Positions 9,142 through 18,174 of a stretch of DNA of 64,000 nucleotides are shown here, piece after piece. The DNA comes from Bacillus sp. SJS. Its GTDB lineage: Bacteria > Bacillota > Bacilli > Bacillales > Bacillaceae. The DNA is taken from contig NZ_JAQV02000004.1 of the NCBI RefSeq assembly GCF_000732485.2, forward strand, positions 1 through 64,000, read 5' to 3'. The translations under genes and the position numbers were made by a program. The notes beneath the pieces were generated by a model that did no database searches, was not told the DNA's origin, and worked only from the letters and a program-made list of their open reading frames with translations. Every line of letters starts with the position of its first letter. Within the stretch, counting starts at the first letter, position 1.

Positions 9142-9913
9142 GATGATGCCCCTCCCCGTGATGATCATGGGTTAACACATGAACTGGATGCCCATAGTAA
9201 TCTGAAAGTGAGTGTCCGTTTAATTGATCGAATTCTTCAGGAGATCCGTGGAAGTGAAGTGTTTTATTCAAACATGCCACCTGTGTTACCTTATCTGAAA
9301 TGGTTCCTACATCATGAGTGACCAAAATCAGTGTAATCCCAAGCCGGCCGTTTAAATCCTTCAGCATACGATAAAAGCTCTGAACAGAAGCTGAATCCAC
9401 TCCCACCGTCGGTTCATCTAATATGAGCAGCTTCGGATCACTGACAAGAGCCCTGGCAATAAACGTCCTTTGCTGCTGGCCGCCTGAAAGCTCCCCAATA
9501 TTTCTTCTGGAGAATTCACTAAGCCCTACTGCATCTATGGCCTCTTTTACTTTCACACGATCTGCTGCTTTCATATATCGGAACAGTCCAAGCTTGCTTG
9601 TAAGGCCGCTCGCTACCACTTCAAAAACAGAAGCTGGAAAACCGGTATTAAAGCTGTTCGCTTTTTGAGATACAAATCCAATATCGTGCCAATTCTTAAA
9701 TTTTTTCAAATCCTCTCCAAAGAGCCGGATGGATCCGCTTTGAGGCCTGAGCAGGCCAAGCAAACATTTGAGAAGAGTGGTTTTTCCTGAACCGTTCGGA
9801 CCTACAAGCCCGATGAACGCTCCCTCTTCCACCGTTAAATTAATATCATCAAGAACTCTAGTCCGATCATATGAGTAGGATAAATGGGTAATTTCAATAA
9901 CAGGATGATTCAT
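9134..9913 (-). CDS. znuC: Zinc ABC transporter ATP-binding protein ZnuC
   Basis: ATPase of the zinc importer, about 259 aa. Walker A GPNGSGKTT, Q-loop (FVSQKAN), ABC signature LSGGQQQR, Walker B LLILDEP and the switch His in VTHD are all present. The tail is very His-rich ([11 protein letters not shown]), common in zinc transport components. The start is taken as ATG 9913 with AGAGGTG 6 bases upstream; an in-frame GTG at 9922 is the alternative. First gene of the operon, with a Zur-box-like palindrome upstream. Confidence 0.93.
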   Translation of the reverse strand: MNHPVIEITHLSYSYDRTRVLDDINLTVEEGAFIGLVGPNGSGKTTLLKCLLGLLRPQSGSIRLFGEDLKKFKNWHDIGFVSQKANSFNTGFPASVFEVVASGLTSKLGLFRYMKAADRVKVKEAIDAVGLSEFSRRNIGELSGGQQQRTFIARALVSDPKLLILDEPTVGVDSASVQSFYRMLKDLNGRLGITLILVTHDVGTISDKVTQVACLNKTLHFHGSPEEFDQLNGHSLSDYYGHPVHVLTHDHHGEGHHHD

Positions 9914-9940
9914 CCTTTTCACCTCTTGCTTTGCAATAAT

Positions 9941-9969
9941 TAAAGTAAGAACGATTACGATTTACTTTA
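9941..9969. promoter_or_regulatory. Zur-box-like palindrome upstream of znuC
   Basis: Contains ATTACGATTTA (9954-9964), one full half of the B. subtilis Zur box consensus. The other half is poorly conserved. The surrounding arms TAAAGTAA (9941-9948) and TTACTTTA (9962-9969) form an 8-bp perfect inverted repeat. Located 28 bp before the znuC start. Confidence 0.6.
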
Positions 9970-10057
9970 CAAAAATAAAATGGCAGCTATTGTGCATGCC
10001 ATTTTATATAACTATAAAAGTATACATGCCTTCCCTGCGTTTGTAAAGAAAATCAAA

Positions 10058-10939
10058 TTAGTGGATGGCTGATTTAAATCGCGCTCCATGAGTTTCCTGT
10101 GTGTTCATGATGGTGATAAACGCATTTTCATCAATTTCATGAATAATGGACTTCAGTTTTGTTACTTCCAGCCTTGTGACCACGGCATAAATGACTTCTG
10201 TATCTTCGTCTGAATATCCGCCTTTTCCCTTTAGCTTAGTCGTTCCGCGGCCAAGTCTGTGCAGAATTGCATCTGACACCTCTTCGAACTGCTCAGTCAC
10301 GATTATAACGGCCTTAGTCTCATCAAGTCCCTGTATGACCGTATCAATCGTTTTGAACGCTATATAATACGTCATCACTGAATACATGGCCTGCTCAGGT
10401 CCAAATACAAATGCTGCCCATCCAAAAATGAAAATATTGATGAACATAACAAATTCTCCTACAGATACAGGAAGGCGTTTCGTCATTAAAATACCAAGTA
10501 TTTCTGTTCCGTCCAGCGTTCCGCCATTACGGATCACCAATCCCACTCCGAGGCCTAAAATCAGCCCACCAAAAACGGTAGCGAGAATTGGCTCAGTAGT
10601 GAATGGTTCTGCATGATGAAGGGATTGCTCAATAATGGCCAAAGCAACGACCCCGAAAATAGAAGAAATCATGAAGGTTTTCCCGATGTGTTTGTAGCCG
10701 GAATACATAAAAGGAAGATTCAGCACAACGACTAGTGTACCAAAACTAATGAAAGCTAGTCCTGCGGGAGTAATGTGGTCAAGAATTAAAGATATACCTA
10801 TAATTCCGCCATCAATGATGTTATTGGGGATTAGAAAAAGCTCAAGTGCAGCGGCTGCCAGACCCGCTCCGATGATGATCATGATAAATCGATAGATTGT
10901 TCTTCCTAATTTTTCTTTGCGATGCTGTCTTTTTTCCAT
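10058..10939 (-). CDS. yqfU: YitT-family membrane protein (YqfU-like, DUF2179)
   Basis: Membrane protein of unknown substrate, 293 aa. About five or six hydrophobic helices occupy residues 15-205 (including [21 protein letters not shown], typical for the family). A soluble C-terminal DUF2179 domain of about 80 residues (about 210-293, with [14 protein letters not shown]) follows. The start at 10939 is chosen for AGGAGAGG just upstream and because it gives the same length as B. subtilis YqfU. Position between the zinc operon and yqfT is conserved. Confidence 0.88.
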   Translation of the reverse strand: MEKRQHRKEKLGRTIYRFIMIIIGAGLAAAALELFLIPNNIIDGGIIGISLILDHITPAGLAFISFGTLVVVLNLPFMYSGYKHIGKTFMISSIFGVVALAIIEQSLHHAEPFTTEPILATVFGGLILGLGVGLVIRNGGTLDGTEILGILMTKRLPVSVGEFVMFINIFIFGWAAFVFGPEQAMYSVMTYYIAFKTIDTVIQGLDETKAVIIVTEQFEEVSDAILHRLGRGTTKLKGKGGYSDEDTEVIYAVVTRLEVTKLKSIIHEIDENAFITIMNTQETHGARFKSAIH

Positions 10940-11099
10940 AGCCCTCTCCTTTTTCTGCTTATTTTTATACATGAAATACGCTTAAGCCCATATGTATATG
11001 ATATCCCTCTTCATTAAAGAGGATGGAAGCGGCAAGGCCTCATCCTTCCGCACAACTTAGGCATGAATCCATAGATTGTGGAGAGAGGAGGGTTTAATT

Positions 11100-11354
11100 T
11101 TGATTTTATTTCAAAAAATAATTAATCAAAAGGTTAATTCCATAACCGCCGATGAACTGCTTCAGCTGGCTAAGCAAAATCAGCTATCCATCAGTCCAGC
11201 TCAGGCAGCTCAAATAGTTAAAGTGATCAAAGGAAAAAATGTGAACATCTTCAATGAAAACGAGAGAAGAAAACTTCTTGCCAGCATTTCTGCGATCACA
11301 TCCCCCGCAACGGCACAGCAGGTGGACCTGCTGTTCAAGCAGTTTGTTAAATAG
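11100..11354 (+). CDS. yqfT: Conserved small protein YqfT (DUF2624-like)
   Basis: 84 aa, soluble, mostly helical. No known catalytic motif. The TTG at 11100 is preferred because GAGAGGAGGG lies 7 bases upstream and the product begins like other YqfT proteins (LFQKIINQKVN). An earlier TTG at 11076 would place the ribosome site inside the gene. Followed by a terminator, so probably monocistronic; the neighbours on both sides are on the other strand. Confidence 0.8.
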   Translation: MILFQKIINQKVNSITADELLQLAKQNQLSISPAQAAQIVKVIKGKNVNIFNENERRKLLASISAITSPATAQQVDLLFKQFVK

Positions 11355-11407
11355 CTTATGTAAGTTGGATTCGGGCTATTACGGGTTTTCTTCATTTACA
11401 AAAAATA

Positions 11408-11441
11408 CAGAAAGGCTGTCTTTAGGAGACAGCCTTCTGTT
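11408..11441 (+). terminator. yqfT terminator
   Basis: AAGGCTGTC stem with its complement around TTTAGGA, then TCTGTTTGTTT. Confidence 0.8.
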
Positions 11442-11493
11442 TGTTTACCCTGAATGAACGGGAAGCAAATCTCCCTGGGACGGGAGTTTCCCA

Positions 11494-12387
11494 TTATTGA
11501 CTGACGATTTTATCTAGTACCCCTTCATCAAATTCTTTAGATCGAAACATCTCAATCTCAAATTTGTAAGGCGGTTTTTTATTTTTCTTATCTTCCCCTA
11601 CATAAGGAGTTTCCAATATTTTTGGCACATCTGCTAGAGAAGGATGATGCACGATGTTTAGAAGCGCATCAAAGCCAATATGTCCGAAACCAATGTTTTC
11701 ATGGCGGTCTTTTCTGGCACCAATCGGGTTTTTGCTATCATTTACATGAAGAACTTTTAGTCGATCAAGCCCGATGATCCGGTCAAATTCCTCTAATACC
11801 CCATCAAAATTATTAATCAGGTCATAACCGGCGTCATGTGTATGGCAAGTATCAAAGCAGACAGATAAATGTTCATTGTAATGAACCCCATCCATAATCC
11901 GTGCGAGCTCTTCAAAGTTTGAACCAATTTCAGAGCCTTTTCCAGCCATCGTCTCCAGGGCAATTTGAACCGGCTGATCCTTGAGAAGCACTTCATTCAG
12001 CCCCTCAACGATTTTCCTAATGCCCTCTTCTGTTCCTGCCCCAACATGTGCACCTGGATGGAGAACAATCTGTTTTGCCCCGAGTGCGGCTGTCCGCTCA
12101 ATTTCGGACCGCAAAAAGTTTACCCCAAGCTCAAATGTGTCCGGATTAACAGAATTCCCGATATTAATAATATAAGGAGCATGAACAATGATGTTGTCCA
12201 TTCCATTTTCCTTCATATGAGCCTGTCCGGCCTCGATATTCAAATCTTCAATTTTTTTGCGTCTCGTGTTTTGAGGGGCACCTGTATAAATCATAAAGGT
12301 GTTTGCTCCGTAAGATGCTGCTTCCTGGCTCGCTGCCAGCAGCATATGCTTCCCGCTCATCGAGACGTGGGAGCCGATTCTAAGCAT
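11494..12387 (-). CDS. nfo: Endonuclease IV (apurinic/apyrimidinic endonuclease)
   Basis: Base-excision repair nuclease that nicks DNA 5' of abasic sites, 297 aa, full length. TIM-barrel with the three-zinc site residues spread over [41 protein letters not shown] and HVNDSKN plus RHENIGFG, all present. Known as yqfS in B. subtilis, where it is important in the spore. It lies 12 bases after cshB, on the same strand, so the two are probably co-transcribed. Confidence 0.96.
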   Translation of the reverse strand: MLRIGSHVSMSGKHMLLAASQEAASYGANTFMIYTGAPQNTRRKKIEDLNIEAGQAHMKENGMDNIIVHAPYIINIGNSVNPDTFELGVNFLRSEIERTAALGAKQIVLHPGAHVGAGTEEGIRKIVEGLNEVLLKDQPVQIALETMAGKGSEIGSNFEELARIMDGVHYNEHLSVCFDTCHTHDAGYDLINNFDGVLEEFDRIIGLDRLKVLHVNDSKNPIGARKDRHENIGFGHIGFDALLNIVHHPSLADVPKILETPYVGEDKKNKKPPYKFEIEMFRSKEFDEGVLDKIVSQ

Positions 12388-12399
12388 GCAAATCCCCTC

Positions 12400-13704
12400 C
12401 TATTTCTCTCTTCTCTTAATTCGGCGCTGCTTCTTCTTAATTTTATCCATTTCCCATTTCATGTGTCTTTTGTAGCCAGGCTTAACTTTTTTAGGCTTAC
12501 GAATACCATGCTTCGCACGCTCATCAACTTCTCTATCTGTTTTTGGACGATTTTTTCTGCGATGGCGATCATCTGCATCCTTAAATTCTGAACCTTCAAG
12601 ATCTTTGTATGCAAATGAGATACCCATTTTTTCAAGCTTCGCTAATGCATCTTCATCAGAAGTTTCATAAATGGTTACAGCCAGTCCCGAATACCCTGCA
12701 CGTGCTGTACGTCCTACACGGTGAATGTAAAAGTCCAAATCCTGAGGAAGCTCATAGTTGATGATATGGCTTACGCCCTCAATATCTATTCCACGTGCTG
12801 CAAGATCTGTTGCTACAACGTATTGATATTCCAGATCATTGACCTGTTTCATTACCTTTTTCCGTTCACGCGGAGGAAGTCCTCCATGAATCCGGCCAAC
12901 TTTAAGACCTTTTGCAGCAAGCTCATCAGCTACAGCATCGGCCATTTTTTTCGTATTCGTAAAAACAATTGCAAGATATGGATTGTATGCAAGAAGCATA
13001 TCATGCACAAGTTTCGTTTTATTGCGGTGTCTGAGCGGTAATAGCACATGCTCAATCTTTTCTGCCGCAGCCTGCTTGGGGGCAACATGCGTGAATTTAG
13101 GATTGGCCATGTATTTTTTCAAAAACGGCTTCAATTTTTCTGGAATGGTGGCAGAAAAAACGAGCATTTGAAGCTGTTCCGGCATTCCGCTAGCAATACG
13201 ATCCACGTCCTCAAGAAAGCCCATATCCAAGATCATGTCGGCTTCATCGACGACAAATGATTTCGTATTATTAACATGAAGGGCGTTTACTTTCAGCAAA
13301 TCATGCAATCTTCCTGGTGTTCCAATGACAATTTGAGGCTGCTGCTTCAGCTTATCAATGGAGCGCTGCTTGTCAGTTCCTCCAGTGAAGCACCTTGCCT
13401 GAATTTCCTGATCATGGTGGCTGATCAGCTTAAGGACTTCTTTGTATATTTGGTTTGCCAATTCCCTTGTCGGTGAAGTAATGACCACTTGTACGGATTG
13501 GGAAGCAGGATCCAGGTTATTTAATAACGGAAGCAAGTATGCATGGGTTTTTCCTGTCCCTGTCTGAGACTGGCCGATCACACTTTCCCCTTTAAGTATC
13601 GAAGGAATAATTCTCTCCTGTATTTCAGTAGGCTTCTCAAAGCCCAATTCTTTCACTGCGTCTATTAGAAACGGTTTAAGCTTTAATCGTTCAAATCTCT
13701 CCAT
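12400..13704 (-). CDS. cshB: DEAD-box RNA helicase CshB
   Basis: ATP-dependent RNA helicase linked to cold adaptation and RNA handling, 434 aa. Motifs in order: Q motif (PTEIQ), I (TGTGKT), Ia (PTRELA), Ib (GTPGR), II (DEAD), III (SAT), IV (VFTNT), V (ATDLAARGID), VI (HRVGRTARAG). The C-terminal tail from about residue 375 is extremely basic (KKKQRRIKRREK), typical of CshB and probably RNA-binding. Upstream of nfo in a two-gene unit and divergent from yqfQ. Confidence 0.95.
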   Translation of the reverse strand: MERFERLKLKPFLIDAVKELGFEKPTEIQERIIPSILKGESVIGQSQTGTGKTHAYLLPLLNNLDPASQSVQVVITSPTRELANQIYKEVLKLISHHDQEIQARCFTGGTDKQRSIDKLKQQPQIVIGTPGRLHDLLKVNALHVNNTKSFVVDEADMILDMGFLEDVDRIASGMPEQLQMLVFSATIPEKLKPFLKKYMANPKFTHVAPKQAAAEKIEHVLLPLRHRNKTKLVHDMLLAYNPYLAIVFTNTKKMADAVADELAAKGLKVGRIHGGLPPRERKKVMKQVNDLEYQYVVATDLAARGIDIEGVSHIINYELPQDLDFYIHRVGRTARAGYSGLAVTIYETSDEDALAKLEKMGISFAYKDLEGSEFKDADDRHRRKNRPKTDREVDERAKHGIRKPKKVKPGYKRHMKWEMDKIKKKQRRIKRREK

Positions 13705-13903
13705 AGTTGTATAAAACTCCCTTAATAATTTGCCTTCCTGTCTTATAGACGTTCCGTATCTGGACAGGTTTAACCATTTTCACATTATATACGAAAACAG
13801 GGCAAAACACCAACCTTGCAAAGTCTTTTCCAGTGAAAAGAAAAACCTTTTACCCGCTTATGCATACTCTGTAGTAGGTAACAGGATAGAAAGGAGTAAG
13901 ACT

Positions 13904-14632
13904 ATGTTTCCACAAAGACCTATGCCGCCCGGCGGCACACAGGGAAGAGGATTCATGCCGGGACCATTTTCAGGCGGAGGCCCGTTTGCTGGCCGTGGCG
14001 GACCCCCTATTCCTGGAAATCGTCCATTTACAGGGCAGGCACCAGGAGCAAGAGGCATTTTTCAAGGAGGTAATTTCGGAGGATTTGGCGGTCCTCAAGG
14101 ATTTAGCGGCGGTCAGGGCTTTGGGGGCAGCCAAGGGTTTGGCGGGTTTGGAGGCTTCGGAGGACAGGTTCCAGGGGCCCAGCAGGCAGCTGGCGCCGGC
14201 AGCGGTGGAATTAGAGGCTTACTATCACGCTTTATCCCTTCAGCAGGCGGTGCCGGAAATATTGCAGGGGCTGCCCAGCAGGGAATCTCAGGTCTTGCCA
14301 ATCCGTCCAATATAACGGGGATGCTTGGAAATGTTCAAAAGGTCCTCGGTATGGCTCAGCAGGTAACACCAATGGTCCAGCAATATGGTCCATTAGTCAG
14401 AAATCTCCCGGCAATGATTAAGATTTTCAGTCAAATGAACAGTGATGATGAGGATGACAGCAGCTCTTCTTCGGAAGAACAGACAGAAAAAAAAGCTGAA
14501 AGCAAAACAGCCGTTAAGAAAAAAACAGAGCCATTATCCAATGAAGCTGATTATAGCTTAGAGAAGCAAGACGAATTGTCTGAAGAGCCTTCAGCCAGAA
14601 AAGGTACGTCAAAACCTAGACTTTATGTATAA
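13904..14632 (+). CDS. yqfQ: YqfQ/VrrA-like protein, Gly/Gln-rich
   Basis: 242 aa, in three parts. Residues 1-100 are low-complexity, rich in Gly, Phe, Gln and Pro, with repeated GGFGG/GFGG units. Residues 100-180 are moderately hydrophobic and may form an amphipathic or membrane-associated region (GIRGLLSRFIPSAGG). The C-terminal 60 residues are highly charged. This matches the YqfQ family, to which the B. anthracis VrrA variable-repeat locus belongs; function unknown. Start at 13904 behind AAAGGAG. Position between cshB and ispH matches B. subtilis. Confidence 0.8.
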   Translation: MFPQRPMPPGGTQGRGFMPGPFSGGGPFAGRGGPPIPGNRPFTGQAPGARGIFQGGNFGGFGGPQGFSGGQGFGGSQGFGGFGGFGGQVPGAQQAAGAGSGGIRGLLSRFIPSAGGAGNIAGAAQQGISGLANPSNITGMLGNVQKVLGMAQQVTPMVQQYGPLVRNLPAMIKIFSQMNSDDEDDSSSSSEEQTEKKAESKTAVKKKTEPLSNEADYSLEKQDELSEEPSARKGTSKPRLYV

Positions 14633-14682
14633 GAGTTTTGTATTCTTCCGCCCATTTCGCTATAATAATGTCAGGTAATGAG

Positions 14683-14708
14683 AAAAAAGGCCGGTTACCG
14701 GCTTTTTT
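14683..14708 (+). terminator. yqfQ terminator
   Basis: AAAAAAGGCCGG, TTA loop, CCGGCTTTTTT. It separates yqfQ from ispH. Confidence 0.9.
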
Positions 14709-14746
14709 CATTTTCGTTTCCTGATCATCCTTTAGGAGGAAGATAC

Positions 14747-15691
14747 ATGGATGTAATTAAGATTGCTCCCCGCGGATATTGCTATGGCGTTGTGGATGCG
14801 ATGGTCATTGCGAAAAACGCGGCAATGGACAAAACCCTGCCAAGACCGATCTACATTTTGGGTATGATCGTTCATAATAAACATGTTACTGATGCTTTTG
14901 AAGAAGAAGGAATTATCACTCTGGACGGGACTAACCGTCTTGAAATTATGCAAAAAGTGGATAAAGGAACGGTTATTTTCACAGCGCATGGCGTCTCCCC
15001 GGAAGTCAGACGCATTGCCGAAGAAAAAGGCCTTGTGAGCATTGATGCTACATGTCCGGATGTAACGAGAACCCACGACTTAATCAGGGATGTAAAAGCC
15101 AAGGGCTATGAGGTAATCTATATCGGCAAAAAAGGCCATCCTGAACCAGAGGGTGCCGTTGGAGTGGCTCCGGAAATTGTTCACTTGATTGAGACGGTAG
15201 AGGATGCAGACGCTCTTGAAATCAATTCCGATAAAATTATCGTAACGAATCAGACTACAATGAGCCAATGGGACGTATACGATATTATGGAAAAGGTAAA
15301 AGACAAATTTCCCCATGTTGAATTTCATCAGGAAATTTGTCTTGCCACCCAGGTGCGCCAGGAGGCTGTTGCAGAACAGGCAAAAGAAGCTGACTTGACA
15401 ATTGTTGTGGGTGATCCGAAAAGCAACAATTCAAACAGGCTGGCTCAGGTTTCAGAGCAGATTGCCGGCACACCGGCTTATCGGATTTCCAACCTTTCCG
15501 AGCTGAAACTGGAATGGCTGAAGGGCGTTAAGACAGTTGCGATTACTGCCGGCGCCTCTACTCCGACGCCAATCACAAAGGAAGTTATTACTTTTCTTGA
15601 GAAATACGAGGACGATGAAGATAAGGTTTGGGATGTTGTCCATGCTGTACCATTGAACAAAATCCTGCCGAAAGTACGGGTAAAAAAATAA
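14747..15691 (+). CDS. ispH: 4-hydroxy-3-methylbut-2-enyl diphosphate reductase IspH
   Basis: Last step of the methylerythritol phosphate pathway: HMBPP to IPP and DMAPP on a [4Fe-4S] cluster. 314 aa. The three cluster cysteines are seen in GYCYG (residue about 12), DATCPDV and [19 protein letters not shown] and SNNSNRL complete the active site. The ATG at 14747 with TAGGAGGA upstream is certain, since the longer open frame runs back through the preceding terminator. Ends in a terminator shared with yqfO. Confidence 0.97.
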   Translation: MDVIKIAPRGYCYGVVDAMVIAKNAAMDKTLPRPIYILGMIVHNKHVTDAFEEEGIITLDGTNRLEIMQKVDKGTVIFTAHGVSPEVRRIAEEKGLVSIDATCPDVTRTHDLIRDVKAKGYEVIYIGKKGHPEPEGAVGVAPEIVHLIETVEDADALEINSDKIIVTNQTTMSQWDVYDIMEKVKDKFPHVEFHQEICLATQVRQEAVAEQAKEADLTIVVGDPKSNNSNRLAQVSEQIAGTPAYRISNLSELKLEWLKGVKTVAITAGASTPTPITKEVITFLEKYEDDEDKVWDVVHAVPLNKILPKVRVKK

Positions 15692-15731
15692 GAAAAAGGT
15701 GTACCGGCGGATTTGCAGGTACACCTTTTTG
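15692..15731. terminator. Bidirectional terminator ispH / yqfO
   Basis: AAAAAGGTGTACC stem with perfect complement, 11-12-base loop and T-runs on both strands. It sits between two convergent genes. Confidence 0.88.
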
Positions 15732-15738
15732 ATTTCTA

Positions 15739-16860
15739 TTAGATAAACGTAAATGGATCTGTATGAACGGCGGATGGAATAATACTGACCTCATATTTCT
15801 TTTCTTCAAATAGCGAGAGCATCAGGTCTGTTACTCCCTGTTTCATGACCTTTTCCACGTTATGGCCTGGGTCAATCACATTAAGGCCCATCATCATGGC
15901 ATCATGTGCCGTATGGTAGTAAAGGTCTCCCGTAACATAAACATCTGCTCCACTGAATTTGGCGTCATAAAGGTATTTATTTCCGTCTCCGCCGAGTACA
16001 GCACATTTCTTTACTTTCGCGTCTAAATCTCCAACGACCCGAACCGTTTCAACATTCAGCGCTTTTTTCACTTGTTCAGTAAATTCCCTGAGCGTGATCT
16101 CTCCTTCAAGCTTGCCGATTCTTCCAAGACCCATCTCAATGCCTTTTTGATCCAGGGTATGGATATCATAGGCGGGTTCTTCATACGGATGCGCCTTCAT
16201 CATGGCAGAGACTACTTTTTTCTCGAGGTTCTCAGGAAAAACCGTTTCTATTCTGAATTCATCCGCCTCTTCAAGCTTCCCTGCTTCTCCGATAAACGGG
16301 TTCGCCCCTTCCATGGGTAAAAAGCTTCCTGTCCCTTGTGCTGCAAACGAACAGCGGCTGTATTTACCGATACTCCCTGCCCCTGCAAGTCCAATGGCTG
16401 TTCTAACCTCATCTTTATGTGATGCAGGTACGAACACCGTTAATTTTTTAAGTTTTTCCTCGTAGGTGGGAGATAAAACTTTTGTATCCTGTAAATTTAG
16501 AGCCTGAGCCAGCAAGTCATTGACACCGCCCTCCGCAACATCCAAATTTGTATGAGCCGCGTAGATGGCAATATCGTGTTTTATGCATTTTTCAAGCAGC
16601 TGCCCCGCTGGCTGATCGGTCCTCAAAGCTTTCAGCGGTCTGAAGATCGGCGGATGATGGGCGATGATTAAATCGACATTCTGGCTAATGGCTTCATCAA
16701 CTACTTCATCCAGAACATCCAGTGCAATCATCACCTGTTTAACCGGCTTATTAAGAGTTCCAACCTGAAGACCAATCTTATCTCCTTCAACTGCATAGCG
16801 TTTAGGAGAAAAGCTTTCAAACAGCTCAATGACCTCATATCCGTTCGGGATTTTGCTCAT
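15739..16860 (-). CDS. yqfO: NIF3-like dinuclear metal protein YqfO
   Basis: NIF3/DUF34 family, 373 aa, with the long Gram-positive architecture. Two NIF3 halves hold the dimetal centre (HHPPIF and AHTNLD in the first half, THD-type and DPGHNVEK residues in the second). A CutA/PII-like domain is inserted in the middle (about residues 125-235, VFVPASHKDEVRTAIG...HPYEEPAYDI). Often labelled GTP cyclohydrolase 1 type 2, which is unproven. Start overlaps the trmK stop by 4 bases (ATGA), so the two are translationally coupled, as in B. subtilis. Confidence 0.93.
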   Translation of the reverse strand: MSKIPNGYEVIELFESFSPKRYAVEGDKIGLQVGTLNKPVKQVMIALDVLDEVVDEAISQNVDLIIAHHPPIFRPLKALRTDQPAGQLLEKCIKHDIAIYAAHTNLDVAEGGVNDLLAQALNLQDTKVLSPTYEEKLKKLTVFVPASHKDEVRTAIGLAGAGSIGKYSRCSFAAQGTGSFLPMEGANPFIGEAGKLEEADEFRIETVFPENLEKKVVSAMMKAHPYEEPAYDIHTLDQKGIEMGLGRIGKLEGEITLREFTEQVKKALNVETVRVVGDLDAKVKKCAVLGGDGNKYLYDAKFSGADVYVTGDLYYHTAHDAMMMGLNVIDPGHNVEKVMKQGVTDLMLSLFEEKKYEVSIIPSAVHTDPFTFI

Positions 16861-17567
16861 TCCAATACCTCCGATGCCATGGTTATCAAAGTCTCCATTT
16901 CTTCCCGCCTGCTTGTAGATTCATCTGTTGTTTTTCCTTTAGCAATTTGAGCAGCGACACTTTCCCAGTGGCGTTTTTCATGACTCCATTTTTTAATAAA
17001 TACTTCATTTTTCTCTTCCATCAGAAATGGGCCAAACAAAATGGCAGATTCCTGTTTTTTTCCGTTATAAGGATGGAGGGGGTCGCCTTTTTCTGCTACA
17101 AGGACCTCATAGATTTTCAGATCCTCTTCCAGAATTTCTTCATGGATAAGCTCCCATCCATTTTCAATCAGCCAAGTCCGTATAAAATTCGCGTTTACAT
17201 TCGGCTGAAGGATAAGGCGCTCGGTCTGATCAAGCTTGCTCTTTCCCTCCTCGAGGATCTTGGCAATCAGTCCTCCGCCCATTCCAGCAATGGTCACACA
17301 TGTGGCCTCAGATGGGCGCAATACAGAAAGCCCATCCCCCTTGCGCACATCGATCCGGCTTGTTAATCCAGTCCTCTCCACCTGTTTGACTGCGGACTGA
17401 TAAGGACCCTCCACCACTTCGCCAGCTATCGCCTTTTGAACCTTTCCGTTTATGGCCGCAAAGCATGGCAAATATGCATGATCCGATCCAATATCGGCTA
17501 AAACCGCTCCAGATGGAATAAAGTTCGCAACCGTGTATAGTCTTTTTGATAATTTCAATTCATTCAT
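16857..17567 (-). CDS. trmK: tRNA (adenine22-N1)-methyltransferase TrmK
   Basis: Class I SAM-dependent methyltransferase forming m1A22 in tRNA, 236 aa. The Rossmann motif ADIGSDHAYLP is near residue 29 and VTIAGMGGGL lies further on, the family signature. The C-terminal half is helical (coiled-coil-like) and thought to bind tRNA. The start at 17567 is preferred (AAAGGTGA upstream); the longer frame from 17585 adds six unsupported residues. First gene of a trmK-yqfO pair downstream of cccA. Confidence 0.93.
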   Translation of the reverse strand: MNELKLSKRLYTVANFIPSGAVLADIGSDHAYLPCFAAINGKVQKAIAGEVVEGPYQSAVKQVERTGLTSRIDVRKGDGLSVLRPSEATCVTIAGMGGGLIAKILEEGKSKLDQTERLILQPNVNANFIRTWLIENGWELIHEEILEEDLKIYEVLVAEKGDPLHPYNGKKQESAILFGPFLMEEKNEVFIKKWSHEKRHWESVAAQIAKGKTTDESTSRREEMETLITMASEVLE

Positions 17568-17645
17568 GATGTCACCTTTGTCCATAATTTATGTATACCT
17601 TCCCCTATTTTAGGTGAAGTGCTTCTTCATGTCCAACAGGCAAAA

Positions 17646-17668
17646 CAAAAAAACCCCTTTTAAGGGGT
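17646..17668 (-). terminator. cccA terminator
   Basis: On the minus strand ACCCC, TTAAAA loop, GGGG, then a run of seven T. It lies 10 bases after the cccA stop. Confidence 0.85.
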
Positions 17669-17678
17669 CTAAGGCGCA

Positions 17679-18038
17679 TTATTTTAACTCTGAAACCCAT
17701 TTTGCCATTTCATCGAGTTTCTTTTCATCTGGAACCAGATTAGCCGGCATTCCGCCGCCCCCGTTTTTAATTCTTTCTTTGATGGCATTTACATCCAAAT
17801 CATTACCAGCGAGTTTTGGACCAACGCCGCCCTCATAGTTTTCTCCATGACAGGAAATACACTTTCCTTTATAAATTTCCTCAGGAGACAGTTTCGCAAT
17901 ATCCTCTTGTTTAGGCTTCTCTTTCTCTCCGCCAGCCATTTCTTTCCCGTCACCAATCCCTTTTACTGAAAAAAAGAGCATTAATCCTATACCGAAAAGA
18001 GCAATTAAGGCAAAAGGAATAAGCGGATTCCGTTTCAT
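17679..18038 (-). CDS. cccA: Membrane-anchored cytochrome c550
   Basis: Small respiratory electron carrier, 119 aa, anchored by an N-terminal helix (about 7-28, PLIPFALIALFGIGLMLFF). A charged linker precedes one class I c-type domain. The haem motif is CISCH with the axial Met probably in GGMPANL. The start at 18038 is backed by GGGAGGAG upstream; the open frame to 18098 gives an unlikely N-terminus. Own terminator. Confidence 0.93.
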   Translation of the reverse strand: MKRNPLIPFALIALFGIGLMLFFSVKGIGDGKEMAGGEKEKPKQEDIAKLSPEEIYKGKCISCHGENYEGGVGPKLAGNDLDVNAIKERIKNGGGGMPANLVPDEKKLDEMAKWVSELK

Positions 18039-18174
18039 TTTTTCTCCTCCCAGACTTCGTCTCTCTCTATATGTATTATAGATGTAAACTTCCTTCATTT
18101 TACTTTATATTAGAGGGAAGGAAAAGAGAATTAGTCCAATTTCATCCAAAAAACCAGCTTTTCCTAGATTCTTT

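Noticed and set aside
14678-14746. In-frame extension of ispH
   Set aside because: It runs through the yqfQ terminator; ATG 14747 has TAGGAGGA and begins the conserved domain.
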